A stretch of 64,000 nucleotides of DNA, taken from contig OX637353.1 of the NCBI GenBank assembly GCA_951799405.1, forward strand, positions 3,906,001 to 3,970,000, given 5' to 3'. Both the position numbers and the translations under genes were made by a program. Positions 33,956-44,695 of the stretch are shown here, one piece after another (the first letter of the stretch is position 1; the number at the start of each line of letters is the position of its first letter). The notes below the pieces were generated by a model. That model was not told where the DNA came from, searched no databases, and saw only the letters and a program-made list of their open reading frames with translations. The DNA is from Agapetus fuscipes (lineage: Eukaryota > Arthropoda > Insecta > Trichoptera > Glossosomatidae).

Positions 33956-35370
33956 TAAACGCAATGTTTTATACTCGGGGTACTGGAGTAGTTACATACC
34001 TAGCACGAGCCACCCTGTACTTGCGCCCACTTGACAATTCCGATACTTTATTACTAAAAATACTGACGATATCGTATTACGTACATACTGTTACGGATGT
34101 ATAGGTTCATGCCTAGTGATAGTGTGCCTAGGCGTGTTTATTTGCTGTGTATGTGTGTGTGTAGACGTAAGTGTTTGACACTTTGAACTGTTGATACTTC
34201 TCGCATTCTCTGTAAGCATCCATTCTAGAGGCATCTCAAACACGCGAGAATAGGCCTGCGGTTATGTGGAGCTTCAGTAACCCCGTGAAACTGAGAAGAC
34301 AGAAGTTATAAGGTGACCCATATTATGTAATCAACTTGTTAAAAAAATTATACTGTGAAATAAATTGAACTGCAATTTTATTTACCTACAGTGAACCTGA
34401 AATAAATCCTAGGAATATTTTTCAGATTCGAATTTTACTCACGTTTACCCACTTTTTCACCAAAATCCTGAAAGAGGTCGTGACAATTAAGCTACAATAA
34501 AACTAATCTACCTACATTTAAAAATAATAAATGCTTTGCATTTAAACCAAATCTTCAAAATTTTTTTTTGAGAACTCCTATTGAATAAATAAGCTTTAAT
34601 AAGCTTAATTGATAATCCTATTCAATACATGCTTTGCTACGACTTTACTACTCCAAAGATATGATTTCCTATTTTGGTAATTTTTTATTATAAACCTGTA
34701 TAGAAAAAAACACACAGCCTTCAGCAGACACAACAAAATGCTTCTTCACAAACATGCAAAAGTTGTTCTTTGAATAGTAATTAGCGTAAGGCTGACCGGC
34801 CTACCCGAAAAAATATTGTTTGTGTTCTAGACTATCATGCTACATTTTAAGAGATAAACCAAGTCTTATGTATACTACAAAGAATAACTTGCATATTAAG
34901 GTCATTTTACAAAAAAGTTTTTCTAGATAAATATTATTATTTCGAATTTGACCCTTACGAAAACAAAGTTGCTTTTCCATTTGAAACAAATTATATCCAT
35001 GTTTTTATTTTTCACGTGACCAAGATTTGTTCGCAGAATAAACGGGTGTATTTAATTTTCTTTTTTCCCTCTTTGCCGTTGGTTTTCCCTGAAAAATAAA
35101 TGAGCTCGTACGTTTGCGGTGAAATCACTTACGTCATAGGGTTGTCATAGGTCAAAGCCGGCTGACCTTTCGCGGCAGAGTCTGCAGCAAGAGGTCACTC
35201 GCGCTCATCACTAGCACAACAAATGCTAAACGTTTCGTCAGACTAAACAGAAACAAATTTTGATACAGGATTTTATATTCCTAAGATTTTTTTTTTTGAG
35301 ATAAACCAAGCCCGGAAAAAATAAAAGAAAATTACTCTTTTACGTACATAAGCAAACTTACAGAAATCTG

Positions 35371-35490
35371 CCATCTTCAGAAGCTAACAGTTAGCCTCTG
35401 AAGATGGACGGTTAAAGTCCGATAGCGCTTAGGCAATTTAACTCTAAATGTGAATATAAAACTGTGTTGTATACAAAAAGTTAGTTTTAA
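35371..35490 (+). repeat. PLE-like fragment with 18-bp hairpin and hammerhead-like motif
   Basis: CCATCTTCAGAAGCTAAC (35371-35388) and GTTAGCCTCTGAAGATGG (35390-35407) form an inverted repeat with one mismatch and one loop base. The right arm runs on as the motif CTGAAGA, T, GGAC, loop, GTCC, GATAGCG (35398-35427). Downstream CTTAGGC and CTGTGTTGTATACAAAAAG match the minus-strand copy at 13530-13650. Confidence 0.65.
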
Positions 35491-35514
35491 TTAGAATCAT
35501 TCGGGATTGATTTC

Positions 35515-35765
35515 AAATGGATGCCCACAAGCAGACATGTAGGTGTAGTTTGCGGATATGTATGCCGTCAGTGTATTTACAAAATAAAAATCACAAAAAA
35601 TTGAAAAACCGTGTAATTCCTGCCGACCTTCCCTGAACAGGAGTGACATTTATTTATTAGGCAAACAAAAAGTTTATACGTGCTTTACATTGGAACAAAA
35701 ACTTAATTATTACAGTTCAAAAACCAGCAAAGACATTGCCAAAGTGAAACTTTTTTACAGTGTGT
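35515..35765 (-). mobile_element. TU copy interrupted by an 81-bp insertion
   Basis: The minus strand carries TU blocks from ACTGTAAAAAAGTTTCAC (35765 downwards) to ACATGTCTGCTTGTGGGCAT (about 35520). An 81-bp segment (35651-35731) splits GACATTTGCC-type sequence and is flanked by GACATT on both sides (35645-35650 and 35732-35737). Divergence from younger TU copies is moderate. Confidence 0.75.
35651..35731. mobile_element. 81-bp insertion with GACATT target duplication
   Basis: The segment lies inside a TU copy and is bracketed by a 6-bp direct repeat that matches single-copy sequence in all other TU copies. The duplication therefore marks a real insertion. The insert itself (TTATTAGGCAAACAAAAAG near the start, CAGTTCAAAAACCAGCAAA at the end) has no inverted termini or recognisable family. 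Confidence 0.6.
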
Positions 35766-36026
35766 ATATGAATAAAATACAAAAAAATATTTAAGCAACG
35801 CAACTTGCTTGCAAATTATTTAAGCAACGCAATTTAAGCGATTATTAAAATGAAGATTATACATGATCAATATGAGAAAAGAATTGCAAACAGAAAAGGA
35901 AAATAAAAAGAGAAAAACGCAAATACTTAATATGTAGGTTTGTCTTTATTTGGTGATACGTTTTAAAATTGAATAAGTTTTCAGGTCACTACGCTGATAC
36001 AATACATCACGCATTAGCACACAGAT

Positions 36027-36407
36027 GTGTTGCCTGTATACGTAGTACCTCCGGGGGGAGCAGGGAGCACTCGCAGCGCACCTTTTCCCTCCAGCAACAA
36101 AAGGCCAGCGCGGGAACAATGCGACCTGGACGTGGAACGGCTTAGTAAAAGTAAAAATAATAGAAAGAAAGAAAGATTAAGTGGCGTGAAAGGATTTGCC
36201 GCAATGGAGATGGAGTGTGTGGAATGTGGGAGGAAGTGGAAGAGGAAACGGGAAGCGGCGGGAGGAGGACCACGCTCTGCATGGCAATGCTCTGCTCTGC
36301 GGGATAAAGAACACGCTCATTTAACCCTGCACCTGCAGGGACGAGATGTTTTGTACAAATCACAAGACCTTGCATGCCAAAGACAAGATAACATGTTGAA
36401 AAATTAA
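36027..36407 (+). other. Open frame of 126 residues, unknown
   Basis: The frame is locally GC-rich compared with its surroundings. It encodes a basic, Ser-, Arg- and Lys-rich protein with an isolated CVEC pair (MECVECGRKWKRKREAAGGG). No domain, signal peptide or membrane segment is visible. The C-terminal part coincides with CACCTGCAGGGACGAGATG sequence that looks repeat-derived. It could be a chance frame or part of an unrecognised transposon. Confidence 0.15.
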
Positions 36408-37436
36408 TCTTGCTTTGCTAGGAGCGAGATAACTAGTCTTAAAACGCCGCGCGTGGTGTTTAGGGACGACATACCGGTTTTTAAAAAGTATTACCCGTGA
36501 AGAGCTAAGAACGAGACACCTAACCCATTTAGTCGTGTCCGTTATGGTAGAGATGTTTTTGAGAGAAATTCTGAACCATTATAGCTGCTAAGTGTCAAAA
36601 ACTGGATGCATTTAGGATGTGGTGCTTGATGAAAATATTTGTAGTCCTATGGACTTCGCTAGTAGTTGAGTATTTGGAATCGTTTATTAACTCTCTAAAA
36701 AATTAATTTCACAGTTTATTATTAACATTGTAAATAGCGCTCCTGGTTAGATAACTTTGAATTTTTTTTCATAACTAGAATGCTGGGAAAATCGAGAGAG
36801 GCAAATGCCCCTCAGAAGAAAAGTAATTCGTAATTCGTCTTACAAGACTGTAAGTGCTCCCGCCAATGACAAGATGTCTCGTTGATGTTTTATGGATGAA
36901 CTTTATGTTTGAATATTTTGATTTGATAAATTGAACCGCTCAACCACTAATATCATTTTGCAAGGATTTTAACAACTTTTATTCCATATTTAAGATAAAC
37001 TTAAGTTTAATTAGCTTATCTGACAGTTGATAGATGCTCTATTTGTGGCATGCACAGGAATCTCATGCTTTACGAGCAGTGTCAGTTGACTGTCGGTAGA
37101 GAAAGGGTTAAAACACAACACAATTGAAACGTATTTTGCATACAGCGCTGGGCTTATTGTGAGTTGGTTTTGCCTTGATTTGTTTTTCTACGGTTTTTGT
37201 ATCCGAGCAGGTTCATTCATAGACGCATACAGTAAAATAATACTTCTCTTGATTATCAGGATTATGTATATGAGGTGAAAAAAAACACTTATTTTTTTTT
37301 ACAAGATATGATCGAATTGTTGGTCAGCTTTCAGTTTTGTTCAGTTTAGTAAAAAGCTTCTGAGTAAAGAAAACTTAAGTTGAAGCTTGATTAAAAACTA
37401 AATCCTTGTTACTAATAAACGAGTGTAATATAACTC

Positions 37437-37735
37437 GTAAGTCGTAGAATCTCATAGATAGAAAAGTTTCATATCTCGTAGAATCTCATAGATCATTACA
37501 TCTCATCATTCGTAACATCTCATATCTCGTTGCATCTCATATCTCGTTGCATCTCATAGATTGTTACATCTCAAAATTTGTAGCATCTCATAATTATCTT
37601 GTAGCATTTCATAAATCCTAGCATCTCATAGATTGTAGCTCTTCATTGATAGTAACATCTCAAAGATCGTAACATTTCATAATTTTTAGTTTCTCATAGC
37701 TCGTAGCATCTCAGTAGGTACTCGTAGAATCACCT
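37437..37735. repeat. Degenerate minisatellite, CATCTCATA units
   Basis: About 300 bp made of roughly 15 imperfect units of 16-22 bases. The consensus is near TCGTAGCATCTCATAGAT, with constant CATCTCATA and variable TCGTAG, TTGTTA or TCGTTG parts. Units drift in length and sequence, so the array is old. No longer higher-order period was evident by eye. Confidence 0.85.
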
Positions 37736-37937
37736 TTTTCATTCTAAATTTAGTTTTATTACGTTAAGAATGACTTGTACTGCCTTTTTGGTATTTGATT
37801 TTCCTGAATATTGTCAAACTATTTATAATAGAAATGTTTGGTTGACCGCTTTTATTTTGTAGCTAAAACAACAGCGCATTGACATTTGATGGAATTCAAA
37901 CAAAAAACAAGCAGCATCGGATTGTTTTTTTACTCTG

Positions 37938-38097
37938 TGCCTAAAGTACAAAACATTATGTTTAAATTTAACACAAGCGTTTTACCAAAAATGTTTGCAA
38001 ACTTAAACTCTCTCTAGAAGCGTTGTTTAAGATTTCATATATTTTGGTATCATCGCTACGCTTGAGTTTGAAAGTAAAGTTGTGTATTTAGCGTACT
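37938..38097. repeat. Pal-150 imperfect palindrome, good copy
   Basis: Left end GTGCCTAAAGTACAAAACAT, then TTTACCAAAAATGTTTGCAA, core CTCTCTAGAAGCGTTGTTTA, then TTTTGGTATCATCGCTACGC and TTGAGTTTGAAAGTAAAGTT. The arms mirror imperfectly. The antisense frame 38027-38329 begins in it and is not a gene. Confidence 0.7.
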
Positions 38098-38715
38098 GCG
38101 CTGTGTTTGTGATAAACCCTCTTTGACTTTTCCAATCAATCCCACGTATTAGCGTTGCACGTGAAATTGCTGTTATTTGAAGGAAATTAAAAACTCCAGT
38201 GAAATTAAAAACTCCATGCTCGGTGACTTTTTCCCTTTTCGTGTTTTTAAACTTTAGATAAATGCGCCACAGCATAAAACAGGCACTTAATTTTGCATAT
38301 CTACGTAGGCGATTTGAACTTTTCAACATTTTTTTGTAATGGAAAAAAATGCCATTATTTGTGCGTAGGTATTTGATCGATCAATTAATTATCATTCGAT
38401 TAATTACAGCAGCTCTGTTTTTATTCTAGTTTAAATTTATTCAAGTTTCTATAAATGCAATGACCCAGCAAACAAGGCGGTGGTAAATTGACAAGAGCAT
38501 GTTTGAAATAAAATACTGTCGGTTGGGTTCCTTTTAGTTCTGCTTGATAAAAGTTTTGAATCTCTCAATAAAAATAAAGAGTTTGATTAGACGATAATTT
38601 TAATACAAATTTCTAGGTAGGGCAAAATAAATTCGTGATTTGTATCTTATTAATAAATTAATTTACAAAAAAAAAAATGCTCACATCATATCCTATATTT
38701 TCATACTTACCTTTT

Positions 38716-38935
38716 TTAATGAAGCTGCCCCCTCATGCTGTAAGAACTTGACTTTTGCGAATCCCTCCCCGGTTTCAGGGAAAGGCGGCAGGAGATGCAA
38801 AGTTTATGTTCATGTGAGGTTCGCTTTATTTTGTATGTACAAATGCAGCATGTGTAAGCGTGATCTTACATGTGCCTGCTTGTGGGCGTGCATTAAATAT
38901 GAGCCTTGAAATTTAATAAATCTTCGCAATTTAGT
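38716..38935 (+). mobile_element. TU copy, variant C, diverged
   Basis: Landmarks: GCTGCCCCCTCATGCTGTAA, TCCCCGGTTTCAGGGAAAGG, CGGCAGGAGATGCAAAGTTT, GCAGCATGTGTAAGCGTGAT and GCCTGCTTGTGGGCGTGCAT. The GGCAGGAG wording links it to 30629-30881. The open frame 38640-38909 runs through it and is not a gene. Confidence 0.8.
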
Positions 38936-39737
38936 TAAAATATTGTAGATTCATCGTCTTGCACGTTCATTTTCTTCTTTGCATAATTCAGATAGGTTTT
39001 TACAACTGTATTGAAATGTCAATGCTTCAACTCTATTCTTGGGTATCAGCACGTGTATACAAATGTGTATCGCTATTTTCAAATTTACTGTTTTTAAAAC
39101 TTCTAGATACAGTTGTATTATCTACGGAATAAAACAATTGTAGAATAAGTTTGTTGAATAAAGAAAATTTTCCTTGGAGTAAAATTAAAATAGCTATACT
39201 GTTTTTATTTTTCACTTTGCGTCTTGCAATACGGACTATTTTACAGTTAACTTTAACAGCGCAGCTATAGAACGGAGTCACACAAGCATTATTGAATGCC
39301 CCGCGGGATTCGGTAGCACGGAGGTTTTATCAGTTGCATAAGACAGGCGATAAGATAAACAAGATTACTGTAAAAGTGGTCGTGAAAGTTTCTTCCGTTC
39401 TCCACATGTGGCTCCACAACTTGCCACTTTACAGTTCCAATACTGAGACCATAAGACTCCAACAAACAACATCTGGTCAAGGTATGCTTGTAAACATGTG
39501 TGAGGTCCTAAGAAATCTACGGAATAAACTTTCCGTGGAACACTGAAAATAATAATTGTATTGCCTTACCGCTATGCGGTTGTGAAGAGGTGAAAAAATG
39601 AATTCAAGTCAATTTACAAGAATTCCTGTAAAGGAGATGCTATAGATCTATTAGTATTTGATTTAAAGTAATGTATTTAGTATGAGCTGTTTTCGTGTAA
39701 ATCACTCCTCAAGAACCCCGTCCACGCTTGCTCGTCT

Positions 39738-39838
39738 CTAGCCAGTCTTGTCTTGTCTTGTATCCTGCCGCCTTTCCTCTAGGGGTGGCCAGTACCTCCA
39801 CACAAGTGCCTCCACTTGACTCTGTCCTTGCATACTTC
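39738..39838 (-). pseudogene. C-terminal remnant of another RTE-like LINE
   Basis: On the minus strand the frame EVCKDRVKWRHLCGGTGHP ends at a stop (39779-39781). It corresponds to EVCKDRKKWRLICNV at the C-terminus of the long LINE copies. The differences place it in a separate subfamily. Only about 20 codons and a short 3' flank with a TCTTG repeat survive. Confidence 0.65.
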
Positions 39839-39974
39839 TAGTTCAGTAAAAAGTACTATTGAACATTAAGTGGATTTTTTTTGTGTACCTCGTATCTGTC
39901 TCGTATAAATATTGTCCACACCGCGTGGATGTTCATCAAAAGTTGATTTTTTTCCTAGTGTCTCGTAAAGTTTT

Positions 39975-40055
39975 TAAATCTAAGTTGCAAAAGTATATTG
40001 ACGACACGTGTAAGAGTTATGTACTTACAAAGTAAAAACCCAAATTTCAAATGAA
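39975..40055 (-). mobile_element. TU 3' fragment, eroded
   Basis: AAATCTAAGTTGCAAAAGTA followed by GACACGTGTAAGAGTT and AGTAAAAACCCAAATTTCAA follows the order of the TU 3' half on the minus strand. An internal deletion has removed the GCATTCCCACAAGC block. Confidence 0.55.
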
Positions 40056-40431
40056 GATAAGAGTAAGTATTGAATAAGAGTTTTAGGCTTTAGCTTTTAG
40101 GCTAGAGTAAGCATTGGCAAAAGTGTCTTCTTTAAAGCAACCATTCAAATCAGTTTCAGAACTGTTTTTTTAACTTACTTCTAATATTTAATTTTTTTTC
40201 TGTAACATTTCTCTTGCGTATTATGGAACGTTTGAGATAAATATGGGTCACCATTATGGCATTGGGAATGTGCTTCACAAAAGATGCGAGTTCTTGTGTC
40301 TTTTTTCCAGTGTACACCTGGCTCTGAGTGGTAATTAAAAATTTCACGTAATATACAAATCTCTCTTGGATTTCAAAAATATTGCCTCAAAGAGAATAAC
40401 TCTGCACGTGAAAGTTTATGTAGGAGGAATA

Positions 40432-40575
40432 CTGTAAAGTATACAACATTACGCTTAAACAAAGCCAAAGCGCTTCAAAAAAAATGTATGGAAAATCAAA
40501 CGACCACTAGAGATGCTGTTTTAGTATCCAGACAATCTTTGAAAGACGATAACGTAAAGTTTTAAACGGTGCTGA
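40432..40575. repeat. Pal-150 imperfect palindrome, copy
   Basis: Left part AAGTATACAACATTACGCTT then AAATGTATGGAAAATCAAAC, core GACCACTAGAGATGCTGTTT, right part AACGTAAAGTTTTAAACGG. The right arm is shortened. It ends about 40 bp before the foldback at 40614. Confidence 0.6.
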
Positions 40576-40613
40576 AATAAAAATAGCGCGTGTGGGTGTA
40601 CCCAGCGTTCCAG

Positions 40614-41164
40614 ATGGGGCTTCCACACGCTTGCCAACCTATCACAAGTCAAGCGCACAGTGTGTCGTCTAGAACATGCTAGCTGGACAAAATTTTGTCT
40701 AATGGACTAATTTTGTCCAGCTAGCTATTTATTCCTTGACTTATAGGTTGGTATGAGGCTGACCACCCATACTGTAAAAAATGGTTCACTTTGCCAATGT
40801 CACCCCTGTTTCAGGGAATGTCGGCAAGAGTTGCAGGGCTTATGTTCATTTGAGGTTGGATTTTATTTGTAAGTACACAATCAGCATTTGTAAGCGCGAA
40901 CTACACGTGTTTGTTTGTGGGCATACATCTGAGAGCTTTGAATGAATATATCCTTGCAACTTAGATTATAGATTATAGATTTATAGCATGTTCTAGACGA
41001 CACACTGTGCGCTTGGCTACAAGCTAAGTGCACATTGTGTCGTCTAGAACATGCTAGCTGGACAAAATTAGTCCATTAGACAAAATTTTGTCCAGCTAGC
41101 ATGTTCTAGACGACACACTGTGCGCTTGACTTGTGATAGGTTGGCAAGCGTGTGGAAGCCCCAT
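40614..41164. mobile_element. Compound foldback element with nested TU insertion
   Basis: The outer arms 40614-40725 and 41053-41164 are 112 bp each and read as identical inverted copies, running ATGGGGCTTCCACACGCTTG to TTTTGTCCAGCTAGC. Each arm contains a smaller inverted repeat (GCTGGACAAAATT with AATTTTGTCCAGC). The inner loop is itself a hairpin: ATGTTCTAGACGACACA (40988-41004) mirrors TGTCGTCTAGAACAT near 41038-41052. A TU copy (40726-40983) interrupts the left arm/loop junction. No coding frame is present. The matching arms suggest a recent element or gene conversion between arms. The superfamily is unknown (Foldback-like architecture). Confidence 0.85.
40726..40983 (+). mobile_element. 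TU solo insertion, variant A, with TAGC duplication
   Basis: A complete tail unit beginning TATTTATTCCTTGACTTATA and ending AGATTATAGATTTA. It is inserted in the foldback at 40614-41164. The intact partner arm gives the pre-insertion sequence CCAGCTAGCATGTTC, so TAGC at 40722-40725 and 40984-40987 is a target duplication. This shows that TU alone is a complete insertion, with no LINE coding part. Confidence 0.88.
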
Positions 41165-41250
41165 TATAAAGTGTAGGTGTGCGTTGGGGAGAGGAAATTA
41201 AAGTAGTAATATTTTGGATGGTTGGTGCATTAACACTATGAAAATTCATC

Positions 41251-41456
41251 TTTATTTAGTTATTAAAAAATCTTGTTTTATTTTCACTTTTTTTATTATT
41301 TATATAAAGGACACAAACCGTAGTGTACCTTCTGACAAATATTATAATTTTTTTATCACCTGATGATGACTACGAAGTAGTCGAAAACGTTTGTGTCCTT
41401 TATATAAATAGTAAAAAAAGTGAAAATAAAACAAGATTTTTTAATAACTAAATAAA
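41251..41456 (+). mobile_element. Foldback with 68-bp arms and hammerhead-like motif
   Basis: Arms 41251-41318 and 41389-41456 match as inverted repeats at 67 of 68 positions by eye. The 70-base loop contains CTGATGA, T, GACTAC, GAA, GTAGTC, GAAAACG (41360-41389). This is a near-hammerhead core whose stem II is six perfect base pairs, and whose 3' side runs straight into the right arm (the potential stem III). An extra base before stem II and two mismatches next to the putative cleavage site deviate from the canonical fold. The open reading content is nil. Confidence 0.82.
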
Positions 41457-42529
41457 GTAGTAATGTTTGACTGAATTACAGCCAAGCAAAGAATTGTATA
41501 GAAAAATCGGTAAGAATGTTATCGGAATTTAGATTTTAATAAATTTTAAAATATTTTTTTGGTGAAAATGGAAATTAAATTTTATTAGAAAAAAATGTGT
41601 ATCTAAAATGCTGTCGGAACGCCTAAAAGAGTTACATTTGATAAGTACATATCGTGTACTAAAAAACTCACAAACATCTATGAAAGTTTGTGTTGCCATT
41701 TACGCTCACTGAAGGCACTGTTTAGATCTTTGTATGGAAGACCTTTAATGATTAAAGACTTGCTGTTTCAAGCATACTTTATGTGATTTATAACTGAAAG
41801 AAACCTTCATGTATGATTCTAAAATAAATGTGTGTTTTTCATTCAGTATAAAGTCACTAAGCTTAGTTTGAAACACCCGAGCCTAAGATTGTGTTGTTTC
41901 ATTATTAACTTATGTGACTTTCAGCTAAAATAATAAACCACCATGATTCTCACCATTCATATTGTTACGAATGTATTATTTATATCTGTGTATGTTTACG
42001 TACGAGGCTATGTGGTTTTACTTACTGGTATATGTGTGTCTAGACGTAAATATTTTGATGGTTGTATCTTCTCGTGCTTACTCGAAGCTTCTGCTCAAGA
42101 CAATTCTGGCATGGTCTGGTGTAGGTATACTAGAATAACCTTGTATCACCAACAAACACGGATTGCAGTGTTTGAAGGGGATCAGTACTCGATGCATGTC
42201 AGTACTCGAGCCGTTAAGCGAGAAGTTTAAAAGTTTAAGCTGTGAACCAAATGTGAGCAGATTCCTAAAATAAATTTAATCGATGTTTTACTAAATAGAA
42301 CCCAAGTAAATTGTAATAATATTTTTCTTGGAGTATGGAGTTTGAAACACTCGGGTTATGATATTGAATGAAAACCAGCAAAAAATATTGTCTGACAGTT
42401 GTGACGAAGTGAAAGTAGGTTTTCCGATGGAAAATGTTTCCAGCAAAAAATGTGTGAAAGATAGTCGGCCATCTTTGTTTGTGCCCGATCGTGAGTGTTC
42501 GGGATTATTATACGCACTGCATAATACCA

Positions 42530-42680
42530 CAGTACCAAAGTATAAAACATTAAGTTTAAACTCATCCACACCGAAAATGTTTGGAAAATAAAACACTCAC
42601 TAGAGGAGCTGCTCCAGTTTTGATACATACATTTTTGAACGCTCTAGTTAAGTATAAACGGAAAGTTATAGACTACGGGT
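42530..42680. repeat. Pal-150 imperfect palindrome, copy
   Basis: Left end AGTACCAAAGTATAAAACAT then TAAGTTTAAACTCATCC, ACCGAAAATGTTTGGAAAAT, core CACTCACTAGAGGAGCTGCT, right part AGTTAAGTATAAACGG. One of the better-preserved left arms in the family. Confidence 0.65.
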
Positions 42681-44087
42681 GCTGTTTGGTAAATTGGGAG
42701 GAGGGGATGGAGAAAAACCTTTCATAGTATCGGATTTCTTTTGAAGGATAAGAAAAACAAGAGTGGTGTGAAATTCTCTTAATGCTTCGACACAATAAAA
42801 ATATGACAAATTTACTGCCGAAAACTTTATGCGCCATGCGCCATACTATAAAAGAAAAATAACTATTCCAGAGACACAACCAGTTTTCATATTTCTTTCC
42901 GTGAAAATAGTAATGCTTTTATTAGTGCTATTGTGTAGGTCAGATACCATTTTCTTTTCATTTAATACTTTTAATTTGTGTTTTATTTTATTTAAAAAGT
43001 AAATATCAATCATTCATATTTCATAGTTATAAAAAGGAAAACCTACCTAAGATAAATATGTTTTTAGATAATGATAATATGTTTAAAAAAATATTATATG
43101 CGAGACTTGCAGAAACTCGAAGTGACTTACCTTTGAAAAACAATGTTTTTGGTTAATAATTTGCAAGTTTACGACAAAGGTTATAAGACTTTATTTAATG
43201 AAACGCGTTGCATATTTTTTCTTACAAATAAGTTTTTAAAGTAAAATAATGAAATTTGTTTTATCAAAAATAAAGCTATAAAAATTTACAAAAACCTGGA
43301 AAAAACATAAAACATAATAATTTACAATTTTGTATTTCTACATTGTAAATTCAAAACGAAAAATAATTTAAAGTAAACAGTTTTTTTTGAAGCACAATCA
43401 ATTGGAAGTTTCAGGTTTACTTAGCTGCTTAAAAATATATTTGTACAAAAAAATAATTCATGAAAATGTAAACCACTTCAAAGAAAATGTTTCTGATACC
43501 AGATTATTATTTACAAAAACGAAATTTGATAAACCAAAAAACAAAGTTCACAGTTTACTTTAATTAAAAACGTTTTTAAAAGTAAATAAATAACTCGAAA
43601 GTTTGAGGGAAACGAATTGCCAACATTAAGGGTGTATTTATTTTCCCCAATAAAAGTAAATAATTCGATCCTTTTTCCCTCCTTCTGTTTTTTTAAGGTT
43701 TTCCCTTGAAAGCCTCCATTTGATCTGCGCAGAAACTGAGCGTACAAGGTAATCTATTTTGGTTTCATGTAAGAACATAGTTTTTGTACTGAATAATTAA
43801 TTTCCTTGTAAAAAAGCTTTTAAAAGTTTTTCTTCGTTAGCTTTGTTACTAAGTATTGAAAGTTAATTTAGGATCGCATGGAATGTTAGAAATAAGAAAC
43901 CACTACTCACGGTGATATTCGCCAAACACTTGATTCTTATCTGATCTTCCGACTTTCAGTCCAAAACGTTAGCCTCTAATCAACATAATTCAAAAGAGCT
44001 ATCCGGAATATTTTAACTCCTTTATTTTTCTGAGAAAAATAAAAAGCATCAAAGCATAGTACTTCGTTGTGACTTTTAGCAACGTTG

Positions 44088-44226
44088 TTGAGATTTTGTT
44101 TTTATGATGTAGATTCACATGCGGCACGCGCAAGCGCGAATTTGTACGTGTCTGCTTGTGAGAATGCATGTAATGTGAATCCCCAATGTTACATATACAT
44201 ACATCTTTGCAACTAAGATTAGATTA
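44088..44226 (+). mobile_element. TU 3' half, variant B
   Basis: Starts near TTGAGATTTTGTTTTTATGA and carries TCACATGCGGCACGCGCAAG, GTGTCTGCTTGTGAGAATGC and AACTAAGATTAGATTA. The same TGTGAGAATGCAT wording occurs in 54239-54482, suggesting a shared subgroup. Confidence 0.75.
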
Positions 44227-44429
44227 GTCCTCCAAAGAGTCACACCTGGCGAGTCGTCAACTATTTATTTACACAGGAGAGGTTATCCACCTTGCACCAA
44301 CTCTCATTAAAAAAAGGAGACAACTTGCTCTCAAATAAGTATTCTTATTTCTTGTGCAGGATGAAGAAAGCCTTACCGGTGCTTTGATTTAGATTATAAG
44401 AAACCACTGAAGACAGAAATCATGCCCTG

Positions 44430-44500
44430 GAACCTCGGTGGGAATTAAACCATGGCTCTCTGGTTTTAAACGCAAGCATTCTTTGAGTAGAAGGTCGAGA
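44430..44500 (-). repeat. SINE-B head relic
   Basis: The minus strand reads AAAGAATGCTTGCGTTTAAA then GGTTTAATTCCCACCGAGG, the anticodon and B-box region of SINE-B (compare GCTTGCATTCAATGCC and GGTTCAAATCCCACCG). The body is absent. Confidence 0.45.
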
Positions 44501-44628
44501 AGAAAATTTAAATGATTGAATTATGTCCATGTTTGTAGACTGTTATTGTAACAGAGTGCAGACTAACAAGACGTCATCATATCGCGATGGTTTCCTTGAG
44601 ATTGTGGGTAAACAGTGTATGGTGTTGG

Positions 44629-44695
44629 GGTAGGTTATTAGGGTAGGTGGCATGTTAGGGTAGGTGGCATGTTAGGGTAGGTGGGATTGTTAGGG
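44629..44695 (+). repeat. 17-bp tandem repeat
   Basis: About four units of GGGTAGGTGGCATGTTA. Two central units are identical and the outer ones vary (GGGTAGGTTATTA, GGGTAGGTGGGATTGTTA). G-rich on the plus strand. Confidence 0.85.

Larger units (their letters stand above)
33688..37436. other. Gene-free DNA between mapped repeats
   Basis: Besides 33842, 35371, 35515 and 36027 listed separately, nothing was recognised. The interval 33700-33800 is GC-richer (TCACGTCTGTGACGTCAC). A TGACCGGCC block near 34792 faintly resembles TU but is too short to call. The frame 33913-34104 is unsupported. Confidence 0.55.
38098..44087. other. Gene-free DNA between mapped elements
   Basis: In 38098-38715, 38939-39737, 41457-42529 and 42681-44087 nothing beyond listed repeats was recognised. 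Open frames 41943-42230, 42291-42596 and 43511-43747 have no known motif, and the second overlaps a Pal-150 copy. The 43000-43700 interval is very AT-rich. Confidence 0.55.

Noticed and set aside
37437..37735. CRISPR-like repeat array
   Set aside because: Units are degenerate, contiguous and variable in length, with no unique spacers; the window is eukaryotic.
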